This document shows, piece by piece, positions 50,596-61,424 of a stretch of 64,000 nucleotides of DNA. Below the pieces are notes generated by a model. It was not told where the DNA came from. It saw nothing but the letters and a program-made list of their open reading frames with translations, and ran no database searches. The stretch is from Clostridia bacterium (lineage in GTDB: Bacteria > Bacillota > Clostridia > Oscillospirales > Acutalibacteraceae): the NCBI GenBank assembly GCA_017409475.1, contig JAFQSP010000010.1:49695-113694 (forward strand), in the 5' to 3' direction. The position numbers and the translations under genes were made by a program. Position 1 is the first letter of the stretch. Each line of letters begins with the position of its first letter.

Positions 50596-51957
50596 ATGTT
50601 TTGTAAGGATTTTATCTGGGGTGCAGCAACTGCTGCATATCAGATTGAGGGTGGAGCATACGAGGATGGAAAGGGATTGTCCATTTGGGACACATTCTGT
50701 CAGCGTGGAGGAAAGATTCAGGCATCGGATACTGGTAACGTTGCCTGCGACAGCTATCATCGATTTAAAGAAGATGTAGCAATTATGAAGGAGCTTGGAC
50801 TGAAAGGTTACCGCTTCTCAATCGCTTGGACACGTATTTTACCGAACGGTACCGGCGAAGTTAATCAAAAGGGAATTGATTATTACAATGCGCTCATTGA
50901 CGAGCTTCTTGCTAACGGAATCGAGCCGTTTGTTACCCTTTTCCATTGGGACTATCCGAACGAACTGTTTTACAAGGGCGCATGGCTTAATGCCGAGTCA
51001 CCCGATTGGTTCGCTGAATATGCCCGAATTTGTGCAAAGGCATTTGGAGACAGGGTGAAGCATTTTATTACATTTAATGAACCCCAGTGCTTTATCGGCG
51101 ACGGATTTAATGGTGGCGGTCATGCACCTTCACTTAATTTTGGCGTGCGTGAGCTTATCCGAATGGCTCATCACGTTATGCTTGCTCACGGAAAGGCTGT
51201 TATGGCTATGCGTGAGATTTACGACGATTTAAAGATTGGCTATGCACCGACGGGTTCGTTCTTCTATCCCCAGAATCCCGAAAGTCAAGCGGACATCGAT
51301 GTTGCGTATAATAAGACTTTTGAAACAAGCGATGGCGGAGACAGCTTCGGTTGGACGGTTGCTTGGTGGCTCGACCCGATTTTACTCGGTAAATATCCCG
51401 AGGACGGACTTAAAATTTATGAAAAATATCTGCCGCAAGGCTGGCAGGATGACCTTAAAATAATTTCTCAGCCGATTGATTTCTGCGGTCAAAATCTTTA
51501 TAACGGCTACGGAGTAAGAGCAGGGGAGAACGGCGAACTTTGCTGGGTAAAAAGATATGTGGGCTTCCCGCATACAGGTAATATGTGGCCTGTAACCCCT
51601 GAGGCTATCAAGTGGTGCGCATTGTTTACAAATCGCCGTTACGGTAATATACCGATTTACTTCACCGAAAACGGAATGGCCGGCGGCGACGTAATTTCAC
51701 TTGACGGAAAAGTGCACGACCCCAACCGAATCGACTTTTTACATCGTTATCTCAAGGAGCTTAGCGAAGCTATTGATATGGGAGCGAATGTAAAGGGTTA
51801 TTTCCAGTGGTCACTTCTCGATAATTTCGAATGGTCAAACGGATACCGTGACCGATTTGGTATAGTTTATGTCGATTATCCGACAGGAAACCGAATTATA
51901 AAGGATAGCGGCTATTGGTACAAGGACGTAATTGCATCAAACGGCGAAAATCTTTAA
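50596..51957 (+). CDS. bglA: Beta-glucosidase, family GH1
   Basis: Hydrolyses beta-glucosides such as cellobiose to glucose. Complete GH1 barrel of 453 residues: FIWGAATAAYQIEGG at the N-terminus, RFSIAWTRILPNG, TFNEP with acid/base Glu162, YFTENG with nucleophile Glu358, and YFQWSLLDNFEWSNGY. The FWGAATAAYQ start and lack of a phosphate-binding motif suggest the free-sugar rather than 6-phospho enzyme, though this cannot be settled without comparison. No signal peptide. SD is AGGGGG. Terminator follows. Confidence 0.95.
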   Translation: MFCKDFIWGAATAAYQIEGGAYEDGKGLSIWDTFCQRGGKIQASDTGNVACDSYHRFKEDVAIMKELGLKGYRFSIAWTRILPNGTGEVNQKGIDYYNALIDELLANGIEPFVTLFHWDYPNELFYKGAWLNAESPDWFAEYARICAKAFGDRVKHFITFNEPQCFIGDGFNGGGHAPSLNFGVRELIRMAHHVMLAHGKAVMAMREIYDDLKIGYAPTGSFFYPQNPESQADIDVAYNKTFETSDGGDSFGWTVAWWLDPILLGKYPEDGLKIYEKYLPQGWQDDLKIISQPIDFCGQNLYNGYGVRAGENGELCWVKRYVGFPHTGNMWPVTPEAIKWCALFTNRRYGNIPIYFTENGMAGGDVISLDGKVHDPNRIDFLHRYLKELSEAIDMGANVKGYFQWSLLDNFEWSNGYRDRFGIVYVDYPTGNRIIKDSGYWYKDVIASNGENL

Positions 51958-51977
51958 TTTAATATGTAATATTACGG

Positions 51978-52020
51978 TATGCAGGGTAAAAAATTGTTTT
52001 ACCCTGCATATTTTGTCATT
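51978..52020 (+). terminator. Intrinsic terminator after bglA
   Basis: TATGCAGGGTAAAA (51978-51991) pairs with TTTTACCCTGCATA (51997-52010), then a T-rich stretch. It separates bglA from rpoBC. Confidence 0.85.
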
Positions 52021-52055
52021 TTTTAGAAAAAAAGAAAAAAATTAAAAATTACCCC

Positions 52056-52084
52056 TTGACTACTTGAAAAAGGTGGTATATAAT
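52056..52084 (+). promoter_or_regulatory. Sigma-A promoter of rpoBC
   Basis: TTGACT (52056-52061), 17-base spacer, TATAAT (52079-52084), near consensus. The leader to 52253 is about 160 bases long and contains a weak hairpin near 52102-52120 (TATTGGG with CCCATA) followed by six T, which could act as an attenuator; that is speculative. Confidence 0.85.
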
Positions 52085-52253
52085 ACTAAACTACACTAAT
52101 ATTGGGTTTTTATGCCCATAAGTATTTTTTGTGTATCGTAGCGACCGCAAAATTAGACAAAATATATTGTAAATAACGGTAGCATTTTGTGTAAATTTTG
52201 CCTTTGGTGCGAGATGAAAAGTGTTTAAATATCTTTTAGGAGTGATAAAGCTA

Positions 52254-55200
52254 ATGGTGAATGTCAAACCGGTGCATTTTGGCAAAACCGAGCGAATGAG
52301 TTTTTCAAAAATCAATGAGATTTTGGATATGCCGAATCTTATCGAAATTCAGAAAAATTCATACAAGTGGTTCCTTGAAAAAGGACTAAAAGAAGTGCTT
52401 AGCGAAATGTCCGAAATTACGGACTATTCCGAAAAACTTAAATTGCGCTTCCTTGATTTTAGGCTCGACGAGACCCCCAAATATTCCGTCATGGAATGCA
52501 AAGAGAGAGACACAACCTATGCAGCCCCAATGCGTGTTAGAGCGCAGCTCATTAACGAGGAAACGGGCGAAATAAAGGAAAGCGAAGTGTTCATCGGCGA
52601 TTTTCCGCTTATGACCGATTCGGGTACCTTTGTAATCAATGGTGCCGAGCGAGTAGTTGTATCTCAGCTTGTTCGTTCACCCGGCGTATATTACAGCAAG
52701 GTGACCGATAAATCGGGACGTGACCTTTTCAGCTCCACAGTTATACCGAATAGAGGTGCTTGGCTCGAGTACGAAACCGACCAGAGCGAAGTTCTCTATG
52801 TTCGCATAGATAAGAATAGAAAGATTCCGCTGAGTACATTTGTTCGTTCACTCGGTATGTTCGTTTGCGTCGCAAATAGCCCTGAGTCATTCAAGTTTGA
52901 CATTAACGGCAAGGACGCAAAAATGCTCGAAAATATTCGTCAGCTTGTTGCCGATTCGGTATACATTAACGCCGACGCTACATTTGCCGAAATGACAAAT
53001 GAGCATATGCGCCAGCTTTTCGGTAATGACGAGCGTTTTGGCTACACACTCGAAAAGGACGCAACAAAGACGGCTGACGAAGCTCTCTTAGAGGTTTATA
53101 AAAAGCTCCGTCCCGGCGAGCCCTTTACCGTTGAGGGCGCAGTTACCCATCTTTACAATCTTTTCTTCGACCCGCATAGATACGACCTTTCGCGCGTCGG
53201 AAGATATAAGTATAATAAAAAGCTCAGCATTGCTAACCGTTTGATCGGAAGAAAGCTTGCTCAGCCGGTTGTAAACCCCTTCACAGGCGAAATTATGGCC
53301 GACGCAGGTGACATTGTTACCAATGAACAGGCTATTGCTATGCAGGATGCAGGCGTTTACTGCGCATATATTGTTGTTGGAGAAAGCGGCGAAACCGAGC
53401 AGGAACGCAAGGTTGTCGCAAACGGTGTAGTTAACGTAAGAAACTTTGTAAACGATACCGTTTACGAAGCAATCAAGGACGTTATCAACGAGGATGTTTC
53501 TGTCGAGGTTCTTAAATCGGCCCTCGAAAACGCTGCTAACGACGAGGAACTTATCAATATGTTCCTCGACAACCCCACAGCATTTATTTCAAATCATATC
53601 ACCTTTGACGATATGTTCGCTTCAATCAACTATTTTGTTAACCTTGCTCACAATATCGGCAACGTTGACGATATCGACCATCTTGGAAACCGCCGTATCC
53701 GTTCTGTTGGCGAATTGTTACAGAATCAGTTCCGCATCGGCTTCGCAAGAATGGAAAGAGTAATTCGCGAAAAAATGACCTTACAGGCTCAGGACCTTGA
53801 TACAATGACTCCTCAGTCGCTTGTTAATATCCGTCCTGTTGTTGCCGCTGTAAAGGAATTCTTTGGTTCATCCCCGCTTTCACAGTTCATGGACCAGACA
53901 AACCCCTTATCAGAGCTTACACATAAGCGTCGTTTATCGGCTCTGGGCCCCGGTGGTCTTTCGCGTGACCGTGCAGGATTCGAGGTTCGTGACGTTCACT
54001 ATAGCCACTATGGACGCATGTGTCCTATCGAAACGCCGGAAGGTCCTAACATCGGACTTATTTCCTACCTCGCAACCTATGCAAGAATTAATGAATACGG
54101 CTTTATCGAAACTCCCTTCCGCAAGGTTGATAAAACCACAGGAAAGGTTCTTGACGAAGTAGTTTACATGACCGCTGACGAAGAGGATAACTACACCGTA
54201 GCTCAGGCAAACGAGCCGCTCGACGAGCTTGGCCGTTTCAAGAATAAGTCTGTTACCTCACGTTACCGTGACGAATTCCGCGAAGTTTCACCCGACGCAG
54301 TTGATTTCATGGACGTATCACCTAAGATGGTAGTTTCAGTTGCTACCGCTATGATTCCGTTCCTCGAAAACGACGATACAAACCGAGCACTCATGGGCTC
54401 GAACATGCAGAAGCAGGCTGTGCCCCTTCTCAAAACCGAAAATCCGATTGTTGCTACCGGTATGGAATATCAGGCAGCGGTTGATTCGGGCGTAGTTGTT
54501 CTCGCAAAGCGCGCAGGTGAGGTTGTAAGCGTTAGCGCTGATGTTATCGAAATTCGCGCAGAAAATGGCGAAATTGACACCTATAAGCTTATTAAGTTCC
54601 TGCGTTCAAACCACGGAACCTGCGTTAACCAGCGTCCTATCGTAAGCGTTGGCGAAAAGGTAGAGGAAAATGCTGTTATTGCCGACGGTCCCGCTACCTG
54701 CAACGGCGAAATCTCGCTTGGTAAGAATGCTCTTATCGGCTTCATGACCTGGGAAGGTTACAACTACGAGGACGCCGTTCTTCTTAACGAACAGCTCATC
54801 AGAAACGATGTTTATACATCTATTCATATCGAAAAGTACGAAATCGAAGCCAGAGATACAAAGCTCGGACCGGAAGAAATCACTCGTGATATTCCTAATG
54901 TCGGTGAGGATGCATTAAAGGACCTCGACGAGCGCGGAATTATCCGTATCGGTGCCGAGGTTCGTGCCGGAGACATCCTTGTAGGTAAGGTTACACCTAA
55001 GGGCGAAACCGAGCTTACAGCCGAGGAACGTTTGCTTCGCGCAATCTTCGGCGAAAAGGCACGCGAGGTTAGAGACACATCTCTCCGCGTACCCCACGGC
55101 GAATACGGTACAATTGTTGACGTTGACGTATTCACTCGCGAAAACTCAAGCGAGCTCAACCCCGGTGTCAGCATGGTTGTACGCTGTTACATCGCTCAAA

Positions 55201-56285
55201 AGCGTAAAATCAGCGTAGGAGATAAGATGGCCGGACGTCATGGAAATAAGGGCGTAGTTTCCCGCATTCTCCCTGTCGAAGATATGCCATTCCTCCCGGA
55301 TGGAAGACCGCTCGACATCGTGCTTAACCCCCTCGGCGTACCTTCACGTATGAATATCGGTCAGGTACTCGAGGTTCACCTTGGCCGTGCAGCAAAGGCT
55401 CTCGGCTGGAAGGTTTGCACACCTGTATTTGATGGCGCTCACGAAAGCGATATTTTCGATGCATTTATCGACGCAGGTGTATATAGAGACGTTAAATTCA
55501 ACGAAATTGACAAGAAAATCGGCGAATCTCTCGACGGAAAGATTCTTGTCACCGAAGAAATTGACGAAAACGGCAAAAAGCAGGTATTCACCCTCGATAA
55601 AGCTGATAGAACAAATATGGAAAAACTTACCGAGCTTGCCGAGAAGAAGATTCTTAAGGTCGTTGACGGTAAAACATGGCTCTATGACGGAAGAACAGGT
55701 GAAATGTTCGACAACCCCGTTACAGTCGGCTACATGTATTACCTTAAACTGCATCACCTTGTTGACGATAAGATTCATGCCCGTTCAACCGGTCCGTACT
55801 CACTCGTAACTCAGCAGCCTCTCGGAGGTAAGGCTCAGTTCGGTGGTCAGCGTTTCGGAGAAATGGAAGTTTGGGCACTCGAAGCTTACGGTGCAGCATA
55901 CACACTTCAGGAAATTCTTACTGTTAAGTCGGACGACATTGTTGGTCGTGTAAAGGCTTACGAAGCGATTGTAAAGGGTCAGAATATACCCAAGCCCGGC
56001 GTTCCCGAATCCTTCAAGGTTCTTATTAAGGAGCTTCAGTCGCTTGGTCTCGATATTCGTGTACTTGATAAGTATAATGAAGAAATTGACCTTAAACAGA
56101 ATTTTGAAGAGGATGATGCCGATATGGGAATCGGCGCAGTAGAAGCCGATACTCTTGAAGAAGAGACTGTAAATGACGGCCTCGACGGATTCAGCCTCGA
56201 AGATGAAAACGGCGACCCCATCACCGATGATATGGACGCTGAAGACACAGATGACGTTGACGATTTTGTCGACGATATGGAATAA
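52254..56285 (+). CDS. rpoB: RNA polymerase beta subunit
   Basis: Beta subunit of RNA polymerase, about 1343 residues. Typical segments include [11 protein letters not shown], the rifampicin pocket [20 protein letters not shown] (residues 543-562), [43 protein letters not shown] and the C-terminal [20 protein letters not shown]. The pocket residues matching E. coli Asp516, His526 and Ser531 are unchanged, so no target resistance to rifampicin is visible. The C-terminus has an acidic extension of about 70 residues. ATG 52254 follows AGGAG; a GTG 33 bases upstream is in frame but unlikely. No rplJ/rplL precedes it. Confidence 0.98.
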   Translation: MVNVKPVHFGKTERMSFSKINEILDMPNLIEIQKNSYKWFLEKGLKEVLSEMSEITDYSEKLKLRFLDFRLDETPKYSVMECKERDTTYAAPMRVRAQLINEETGEIKESEVFIGDFPLMTDSGTFVINGAERVVVSQLVRSPGVYYSKVTDKSGRDLFSSTVIPNRGAWLEYETDQSEVLYVRIDKNRKIPLSTFVRSLGMFVCVANSPESFKFDINGKDAKMLENIRQLVADSVYINADATFAEMTNEHMRQLFGNDERFGYTLEKDATKTADEALLEVYKKLRPGEPFTVEGAVTHLYNLFFDPHRYDLSRVGRYKYNKKLSIANRLIGRKLAQPVVNPFTGEIMADAGDIVTNEQAIAMQDAGVYCAYIVVGESGETEQERKVVANGVVNVRNFVNDTVYEAIKDVINEDVSVEVLKSALENAANDEELINMFLDNPTAFISNHITFDDMFASINYFVNLAHNIGNVDDIDHLGNRRIRSVGELLQNQFRIGFARMERVIREKMTLQAQDLDTMTPQSLVNIRPVVAAVKEFFGSSPLSQFMDQTNPLSELTHKRRLSALGPGGLSRDRAGFEVRDVHYSHYGRMCPIETPEGPNIGLISYLATYARINEYGFIETPFRKVDKTTGKVLDEVVYMTADEEDNYTVAQANEPLDELGRFKNKSVTSRYRDEFREVSPDAVDFMDVSPKMVVSVATAMIPFLENDDTNRALMGSNMQKQAVPLLKTENPIVATGMEYQAAVDSGVVVLAKRAGEVVSVSADVIEIRAENGEIDTYKLIKFLRSNHGTCVNQRPIVSVGEKVEENAVIADGPATCNGEISLGKNALIGFMTWEGYNYEDAVLLNEQLIRNDVYTSIHIEKYEIEARDTKLGPEEITRDIPNVGEDALKDLDERGIIRIGAEVRAGDILVGKVTPKGETELTAEERLLRAIFGEKAREVRDTSLRVPHGEYGTIVDVDVFTRENSSELNPGVSMVVRCYIAQKRKISVGDKMAGRHGNKGVVSRILPVEDMPFLPDGRPLDIVLNPLGVPSRMNIGQVLEVHLGRAAKALGWKVCTPVFDGAHESDIFDAFIDAGVYRDVKFNEIDKKIGESLDGKILVTEEIDENGKKQVFTLDKADRTNMEKLTELAEKKILKVVDGKTWLYDGRTGEMFDNPVTVGYMYYLKLHHLVDDKIHARSTGPYSLVTQQPLGGKAQFGGQRFGEMEVWALEAYGAAYTLQEILTVKSDDIVGRVKAYEAIVKGQNIPKPGVPESFKVLIKELQSLGLDIRVLDKYNEEIDLKQNFEEDDADMGIGAVEADTLEEETVNDGLDGFSLEDENGDPITDDMDAEDTDDVDDFVDDME

Positions 56286-56299
56286 GGAGGGAATAAGAC

Positions 56300-59200
56300 A
56301 TGGCAGATATACAGTTTGAATCAATTAAAATAGGTCTTGCTTCCCCTGAACAGATTAGGGCATGGTCATCCGGTGAGGTAACAAAGCCGGAAACCATCAA
56401 TTACCGTACCCTCAAGCCTGAACGCGACGGCCTTTTCTGCGAAAAGATTTTTGGACCGACAAAGGACTGGGAATGTCACTGCGGAAAATACAAGCGTATC
56501 AGATATAAGGGTAAGGTATGTGAACGCTGCGGCGTTGAAGTTACTCGTGCAAAGGTTCGCCGTGAAAGAATGGGAACAATTGAGCTCGCTTCACCCGTAT
56601 CACACATCTGGTATTATAAAACAATCCCGTCGAGAATGGGCCTCATTCTCGACGTGACACCCCGCGTACTTGAACAGGTACTCTATTTCTCACAGTATAT
56701 CGTTACCGATCCCGGTAATACTCCGCTCGAAAAGAAACAGCTTCTTAACAACGAGCAGTACAACGATATGAGAGAAAAATATGACGACGATTTCAAGGCA
56801 GGAATGGGCGCAGAAGCTATCAAAACCCTTCTTGAAGAAATTGACCTCGACGCCCTCTCAGCCGAGTTAAAGAGTGAAATCGAGGCTGCCTCAGGCGCAG
56901 GTCAGAAAAAGATTAGACTTGTTAAGCGCCTCGAAATTGTCGAAGCCTTCCGTCAGTCAGGAAACCGTCCCGAATGGATGATTATGGACGTAATTCCGGT
57001 AATTCCGCCCGATTTACGCCCGATGGTTCAGCTTGACGGTGGACGCTTTGCAACAAGTGACCTTAACGACCTCTACCGCCGAGTTATCAATAGAAATAAC
57101 CGTTTAAAGAGACTTCTCGAGCTCAATGCGCCCGACATCATCGTTCGCAACGAAAAGAGAATGCTCCAGGAAGCCGTTGACGCCCTTATCGACAACGGTC
57201 GCCGTGGAAGAGCTGTTACAGGTCCGAGCAACCGTGCACTTAAATCGCTTTCAGACATGCTTAAAGGTAAGCAGGGACGCTTCCGTCAGAACCTTCTCGG
57301 TAAGCGTGTTGATTACTCAGGCCGTTCGGTTATTGTAGTTGGCCCTGAACTGAAAATGTATCAGTGCGGTCTCCCGAAGGAAATGGCACTCGAACTCTTT
57401 AAGCCCTTTGTAATGAAGCGCCTTGTTGAAACCAACATGGCATCAAATATAAAAACTGCACGTAAGATGGTTGACCGCGTTCGTCCTGAGGTTTGGGACG
57501 CTCTCGGAACAGTAATTAAGGAGCATCCTGTACTCCTTAACCGTGCGCCTACACTTCACCGCCTCGGTATTCAGGCGTTCGAGCCGGTACTTGTCGAAGG
57601 TCGAGCTATTAAGCTTCACCCCCTCGTTTGTACCGCGTATAATGCCGACTTCGACGGAGACCAGATGGCCGTTCATGTGCCCCTTTCAGCTGAAGCTCAG
57701 GCAGAAGCTCGCTTCCTTATGCTTGCTGCCAACAACTTGTTAAAGCCATCCGATGGTAAACCGGTTGCTGTTCCTACTCAGGACATGGTTCTCGGCTCAT
57801 ACTACCTCACAATTACAAAGTTTGACGAACCCGGTGTAGGAAAGATTTTCCGTAGTGAAGACGAGGCTATCATGGCCTACGAAAGCGGTGTAATCGGACT
57901 TCATTCGCCCATTCGCGTTCGCAGAACAGGCGAATATAACGGCGAAACAATTACTCGAATGATTGACGCTACCGTTGGCTTCTTCATCTTTAACCGTTCA
58001 ATTCCGCAGGACCTCGGCTTTGCAAAGCGTACCGAGGGACACGAGCTTGACCTTGAAATCTGCTTCACTCGCAAGGATGCTGACAAGGCTATTATTGAAA
58101 GCGAAGACGATATTAAGCAGAACAAGGTCGGCAAAAAGATGCTCGGAAAGATTATCGACGCTTGTATCAAAAAGCACGGTACTTCCGAAACGGCAATTGT
58201 CCTCGATAACGTAAAGGCTACCGGCTACAAGTACTCAACAAAGGGCGCTATCACCGTATCCGTATCCGACGCTATTATCCCGCCTGAAAAGGCTCAGTAT
58301 ATTGCCGAAAGTGAGCAAGAGGTTGAGCGTATTAAGGCTATGTACAAGCGCGGATTTGCCAGCGAAGAGGATAGATACCGTCTTGTTATCGAATCATGGA
58401 ACAGAACAACCGAAAAGGTTGCCGACGCTCTTAAGGATAACCTTGACGAATACAACCCGATATTTATGATGGCCGATTCAGGAGCCCGTGGTTCAATGAA
58501 CCAGATTCGTCAGCTTGCAGGTATGCGCGGACTTATCGCCAATACCGCAGGTAAGACTATCGAGGTACCCATTCGTGCTAACTACCGTGAAGGACTTAAC
58601 GTACTCGAATACTTTATTTCGTCACGTGGTGCTCGAAAGGGACTGGCCGATACCGCTCTTCGTACAGCCGACTCAGGTTACCTTACACGTCGTCTTGTTG
58701 ACGTATCTCAGGACGTAATTATCCGCGAGGATGATTGTGAAACTGACGACGGACTTACTGTATACTCAATCTATGACCGTCCTATCGAAATCTGTAAAAA
58801 GGCAGAGGCCGAAATGCTCGAAAACGCAAAACTCGACGGAAAGGGAGAACCCTCTCTTGACGAAAGAGATGAGCTTCTCGAGCAGCGCCTCGGAAAGCCG
58901 ATTGAACCGCTTACCGAGCGTTTGACTGGACGTTATCTTGTAAACGATTGTATCAATAATGAAACAGGCGAGGTTGTAGTAACCGCATCGGTTATGATGA
59001 CCGAGGACGAGGCCGAGCTCGTATGCCGCACCGAAAGAGCTAATCAGAACACCGTATTCCCGTGTGTAAAGATTCGTTCAATTCTCGGCTGTCACGCAAA
59101 GCACGGCATTTGTAAAAAGTGCTACGGCGAAAACCTTGCTAATAAGCTGCCCGTTACAGTTGGCGAAGCTGTTGGTATTATCGCAGCTCAGTCAATCGGT

Positions 59201-60109
59201 GAACCTGGTACCCAGCTTACCATGCGTACCTTCCATACCGGCGGTATCGCTAACGCAGAGGATATTACCCAGGGTCTTCCGAGAGTTGAAGAGCTCTTCG
59301 AAGCTCGCAGACCGAAGAGAGCCGCTATCATCAGCGCAATCGACGGTATTGTAAATATCCGCGACGGAAAGAGAAATAAGGAAATCGTTGTTGTTGCCGA
59401 GGATGCTTCCGACGAGCGCAAGTATGTAATTCCTTATGACTATACTATTAAGGTTGAGGAAGGCGACAAGGTTACCGCAGGTCAGCTTTTGACCGAAGGT
59501 ATTTATGCACCGCAGGATATCCTCGAGTCCGGACTTAACAAGGATAAGGCAAACTTCGGTGGCAGAAATATTAAGGCTGCCGAGCATGACGTTCGCACCT
59601 ATATTATCGAAGAGGTTCAGAGAACCTATCGTTCACAGGGTGTTGACATTAACGATAAGCACATCGAGGTTATCGTTCGCCAGATGATGAAAAAGGTTCG
59701 CATTGAAGAAAGCGGCTCGTCATCATTCCTCCCCGGAACACAGGTTGACAGAGGCGACTTCTATTTCGAAAGAAAGCTCATTAAGGAACGCATCGCAGCA
59801 GGGGAGACCGACCTTGTTGTACCGACAGCAACACCTACATTGCTCGGTATCACAAAGGCATCTCTTGCTACCGACTCCTTCCTTTCAGCAGCATCCTTCC
59901 AGGAAACAACACGTGTCCTCACCGATGCCGCTATTAAGGGTAAGGTTGACAGTCTCTTTGGTCTTAAAGAGAATGTTATTATCGGTAAGCTTGTTCCCGC
60001 CGGTACCGGTATGAAAATGAACGGCGCCGACGAAAACGGCGAAACCTACGATATTCTTCCGGAAGAGGAAATCACCGAAACCGCCGAAGAAATCACCGTT
60101 GCCGAATAA
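56300..60109 (+). CDS. rpoC: RNA polymerase beta-prime subunit
   Basis: 1269 residues. N-terminal zinc site [33 protein letters not shown]-type segment ([18 protein letters not shown]), the catalytic triad of aspartates in NADFDGDQM, the trigger-loop region and a second zinc site [13 protein letters not shown] near residue 930. It lacks the long insertions of proteobacterial beta-prime, as is usual in Bacillota. Starts 14 bases after rpoB with GGAGGG. A terminator and a new promoter separate it from rpsL; no ribosomal L7Ae-like gene lies between, unlike B. subtilis. Confidence 0.98.
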   Translation: MADIQFESIKIGLASPEQIRAWSSGEVTKPETINYRTLKPERDGLFCEKIFGPTKDWECHCGKYKRIRYKGKVCERCGVEVTRAKVRRERMGTIELASPVSHIWYYKTIPSRMGLILDVTPRVLEQVLYFSQYIVTDPGNTPLEKKQLLNNEQYNDMREKYDDDFKAGMGAEAIKTLLEEIDLDALSAELKSEIEAASGAGQKKIRLVKRLEIVEAFRQSGNRPEWMIMDVIPVIPPDLRPMVQLDGGRFATSDLNDLYRRVINRNNRLKRLLELNAPDIIVRNEKRMLQEAVDALIDNGRRGRAVTGPSNRALKSLSDMLKGKQGRFRQNLLGKRVDYSGRSVIVVGPELKMYQCGLPKEMALELFKPFVMKRLVETNMASNIKTARKMVDRVRPEVWDALGTVIKEHPVLLNRAPTLHRLGIQAFEPVLVEGRAIKLHPLVCTAYNADFDGDQMAVHVPLSAEAQAEARFLMLAANNLLKPSDGKPVAVPTQDMVLGSYYLTITKFDEPGVGKIFRSEDEAIMAYESGVIGLHSPIRVRRTGEYNGETITRMIDATVGFFIFNRSIPQDLGFAKRTEGHELDLEICFTRKDADKAIIESEDDIKQNKVGKKMLGKIIDACIKKHGTSETAIVLDNVKATGYKYSTKGAITVSVSDAIIPPEKAQYIAESEQEVERIKAMYKRGFASEEDRYRLVIESWNRTTEKVADALKDNLDEYNPIFMMADSGARGSMNQIRQLAGMRGLIANTAGKTIEVPIRANYREGLNVLEYFISSRGARKGLADTALRTADSGYLTRRLVDVSQDVIIREDDCETDDGLTVYSIYDRPIEICKKAEAEMLENAKLDGKGEPSLDERDELLEQRLGKPIEPLTERLTGRYLVNDCINNETGEVVVTASVMMTEDEAELVCRTERANQNTVFPCVKIRSILGCHAKHGICKKCYGENLANKLPVTVGEAVGIIAAQSIGEPGTQLTMRTFHTGGIANAEDITQGLPRVEELFEARRPKRAAIISAIDGIVNIRDGKRNKEIVVVAEDASDERKYVIPYDYTIKVEEGDKVTAGQLLTEGIYAPQDILESGLNKDKANFGGRNIKAAEHDVRTYIIEEVQRTYRSQGVDINDKHIEVIVRQMMKKVRIEESGSSSFLPGTQVDRGDFYFERKLIKERIAAGETDLVVPTATPTLLGITKASLATDSFLSAASFQETTRVLTDAAIKGKVDSLFGLKENVIIGKLVPAGTGMKMNGADENGETYDILPEEEITETAEEITVAE

Positions 60110-60122
60110 AAAAATAATTATT

Positions 60123-60168
60123 AAAACGCTGTTTTGGTTGAATAAAAAAACCAAAACGGCGTTTTTTA
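60123..60168 (+). terminator. Intrinsic terminator after rpoC
   Basis: AAAACGCTGTTTTGGTT (60123-60139) pairs with AACCAAAACGGCGTTTT (60149-60165) with one T-G pair, followed by T residues. Confidence 0.85.
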
Positions 60169-60209
60169 TGAAAAAACGGCTTAAAATCAACTTTTTTTAA
60201 AGTTTTTAC

Positions 60210-60239
60210 TTGACAAAATATGATAAGTAGTGATATTAT
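60210..60239 (+). promoter_or_regulatory. Sigma-A promoter of the rpsL-rpsG-fusA operon
   Basis: TTGACA (60210-60215), 18-base spacer, TATTAT (60234-60239). It gives a leader of about 110 bases before rpsL. Confidence 0.75.
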
Positions 60240-60292
60240 TTATGTTTGTATGGAGTAGTGTGTTGTAACTGCGCCAAAATGCTAATTTAAGC

Positions 60293-60324
60293 ATGATAAT
60301 CGGGTTTAAATAAACTCGTATCAT
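60293..60324 (+). promoter_or_regulatory. Hairpin in the rpsL leader
   Basis: ATGATA plus CGGGTTTA (60293-60308) pair with TAAACTCG plus TATCAT (60311-60324): 14 pairs, one G-T, with a two-base bulge. It lies about 20 bases before the rpsL SD. No T-run follows. Possibly a regulatory or stabilising element; not a known class to me. Confidence 0.45.
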
Positions 60325-60353
60325 ATATAAAAAACTGAGAGAGGAGGAAACTC

Positions 60354-60776
60354 ATGCCAACCTTTAACCAGCTCGTACGCAAGGGAAGAGAAACTCAGGA
60401 GCGCAAGCCCACAGCGCCTGCGCTTTTAAAGAGCCTCAATACCAAAAAGCGTGTACTCAACGACCACAATTCACCGCAGAAGAGAGGCGTTTGCACTAAG
60501 GTATCTACTACTACACCTAAGAAGCCGAACTCAGCTCTTCGTAAAATTGCTCGTGTACGCCTTTCAAACGGTATCGAAGTAACATCGTATATCCCCGGCG
60601 TCGGCCACAACTTACAGGAGCACTCCGTCGTTCTTATTCGCGGCGGCCGTGTAAAAGACCTGCCTGGTGTTCGTTACCATATTATTCGTGGTACCTTGGA
60701 CGCTCAGGGTGTTGCCAACAGAATGCAGGCCCGTTCAAAATACGGTGCAAAGCGTCCTAAGAAGGCAGCGAAGTAA
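60354..60776 (+). CDS. rpsL: 30S ribosomal protein S12
   Basis: S12 sits at the decoding centre. 140 residues: [13 protein letters not shown], an insertion between APALLKSLN and NSPQKRGVC that is typical for Bacillota and absent in E. coli, then [11 protein letters not shown] and [14 protein letters not shown]. Both lysines whose changes cause streptomycin resistance (in PKKPNS and GGRVKDLP) are present. SD is GGAGGA. First gene of the str operon. Confidence 0.98.
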   Translation: MPTFNQLVRKGRETQERKPTAPALLKSLNTKKRVLNDHNSPQKRGVCTKVSTTTPKKPNSALRKIARVRLSNGIEVTSYIPGVGHNLQEHSVVLIRGGRVKDLPGVRYHIIRGTLDAQGVANRMQARSKYGAKRPKKAAK

Positions 60777-60818
60777 TTTAAGTAGATTTATATCTGCTGC
60801 TTAATGTGTTCAGGCAGC

Positions 60819-60873
60819 GGCGTTAATATATAATGTTACGCCTCTGACTGGCCAACGGATTTGGAATAATCCG
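60819..60873 (+). promoter_or_regulatory. Two hairpins in the rpsL-rpsG intergenic region
   Basis: GGCGT (60819-60823) pairs with ACGCC (60838-60842), and CGGATT (60856-60861) pairs perfectly with AATCCG (60868-60873). The 137-base gap is long for this operon. In E. coli S7 binds this intergenic region for feedback control; a similar role here is inferred, without sequence identity to that site. Confidence 0.4.
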
Positions 60874-60913
60874 AGTACCAATGATATCATTTTATGTGAA
60901 GGAGGGAAGCGAA

Positions 60914-61384
60914 ATGCCAAGAAGAGGCTTTATCGCAAAACGTGATGTTTTGCCCGATCCGCTTTACAATTCCAAACTCGTAACTCGTCTTATCAACAAC
61001 ATTATGCTCGACGGTAAGAAGGGCGTAGCCCAGAAGATCGTTTATGATGCATTCGACATCATAAAGGAAAAGACCGGCAAGGAGCCGTTGGAGGTATTTG
61101 AGCAGGCAATGGAAAATGTTATGCCCCAGCTCGAAGTTAAGGCACGCCGTGTCGGCGGTTCAACCTACCAGGTTCCGATCGAAGTTCGTCCCGCACGTCG
61201 CGAGACACTCGGCCTTCGTTGGATCACCAACTACTGCCGTACCCGTAATGAAAAGACTATGAAGGAACGTCTTTCAGGCGAAATCCTTGACGCAGTTAAC
61301 GGAATCGGAGGCGCAGCCAAGAAGCGTGAAGATACTCACAAGATGGCTGAAGCTAACAAGGCTTTTGCTCACTACAGATGGTAA
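60914..61384 (+). CDS. rpsG: 30S ribosomal protein S7
   Basis: Head protein of the small subunit that nucleates 16S rRNA 3' domain assembly. 156 residues, the normal bacterial length: [66 protein letters not shown] 60914 follows GGAGGG; a longer in-frame start at 60881 is unlikely. Confidence 0.98.
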   Translation: MPRRGFIAKRDVLPDPLYNSKLVTRLINNIMLDGKKGVAQKIVYDAFDIIKEKTGKEPLEVFEQAMENVMPQLEVKARRVGGSTYQVPIEVRPARRETLGLRWITNYCRTRNEKTMKERLSGEILDAVNGIGGAAKKREDTHKMAEANKAFAHYRW

Positions 61385-61424
61385 TTCACCACTGTATGTA
61401 AGTTTTATTTAATTGGAGGACAAT

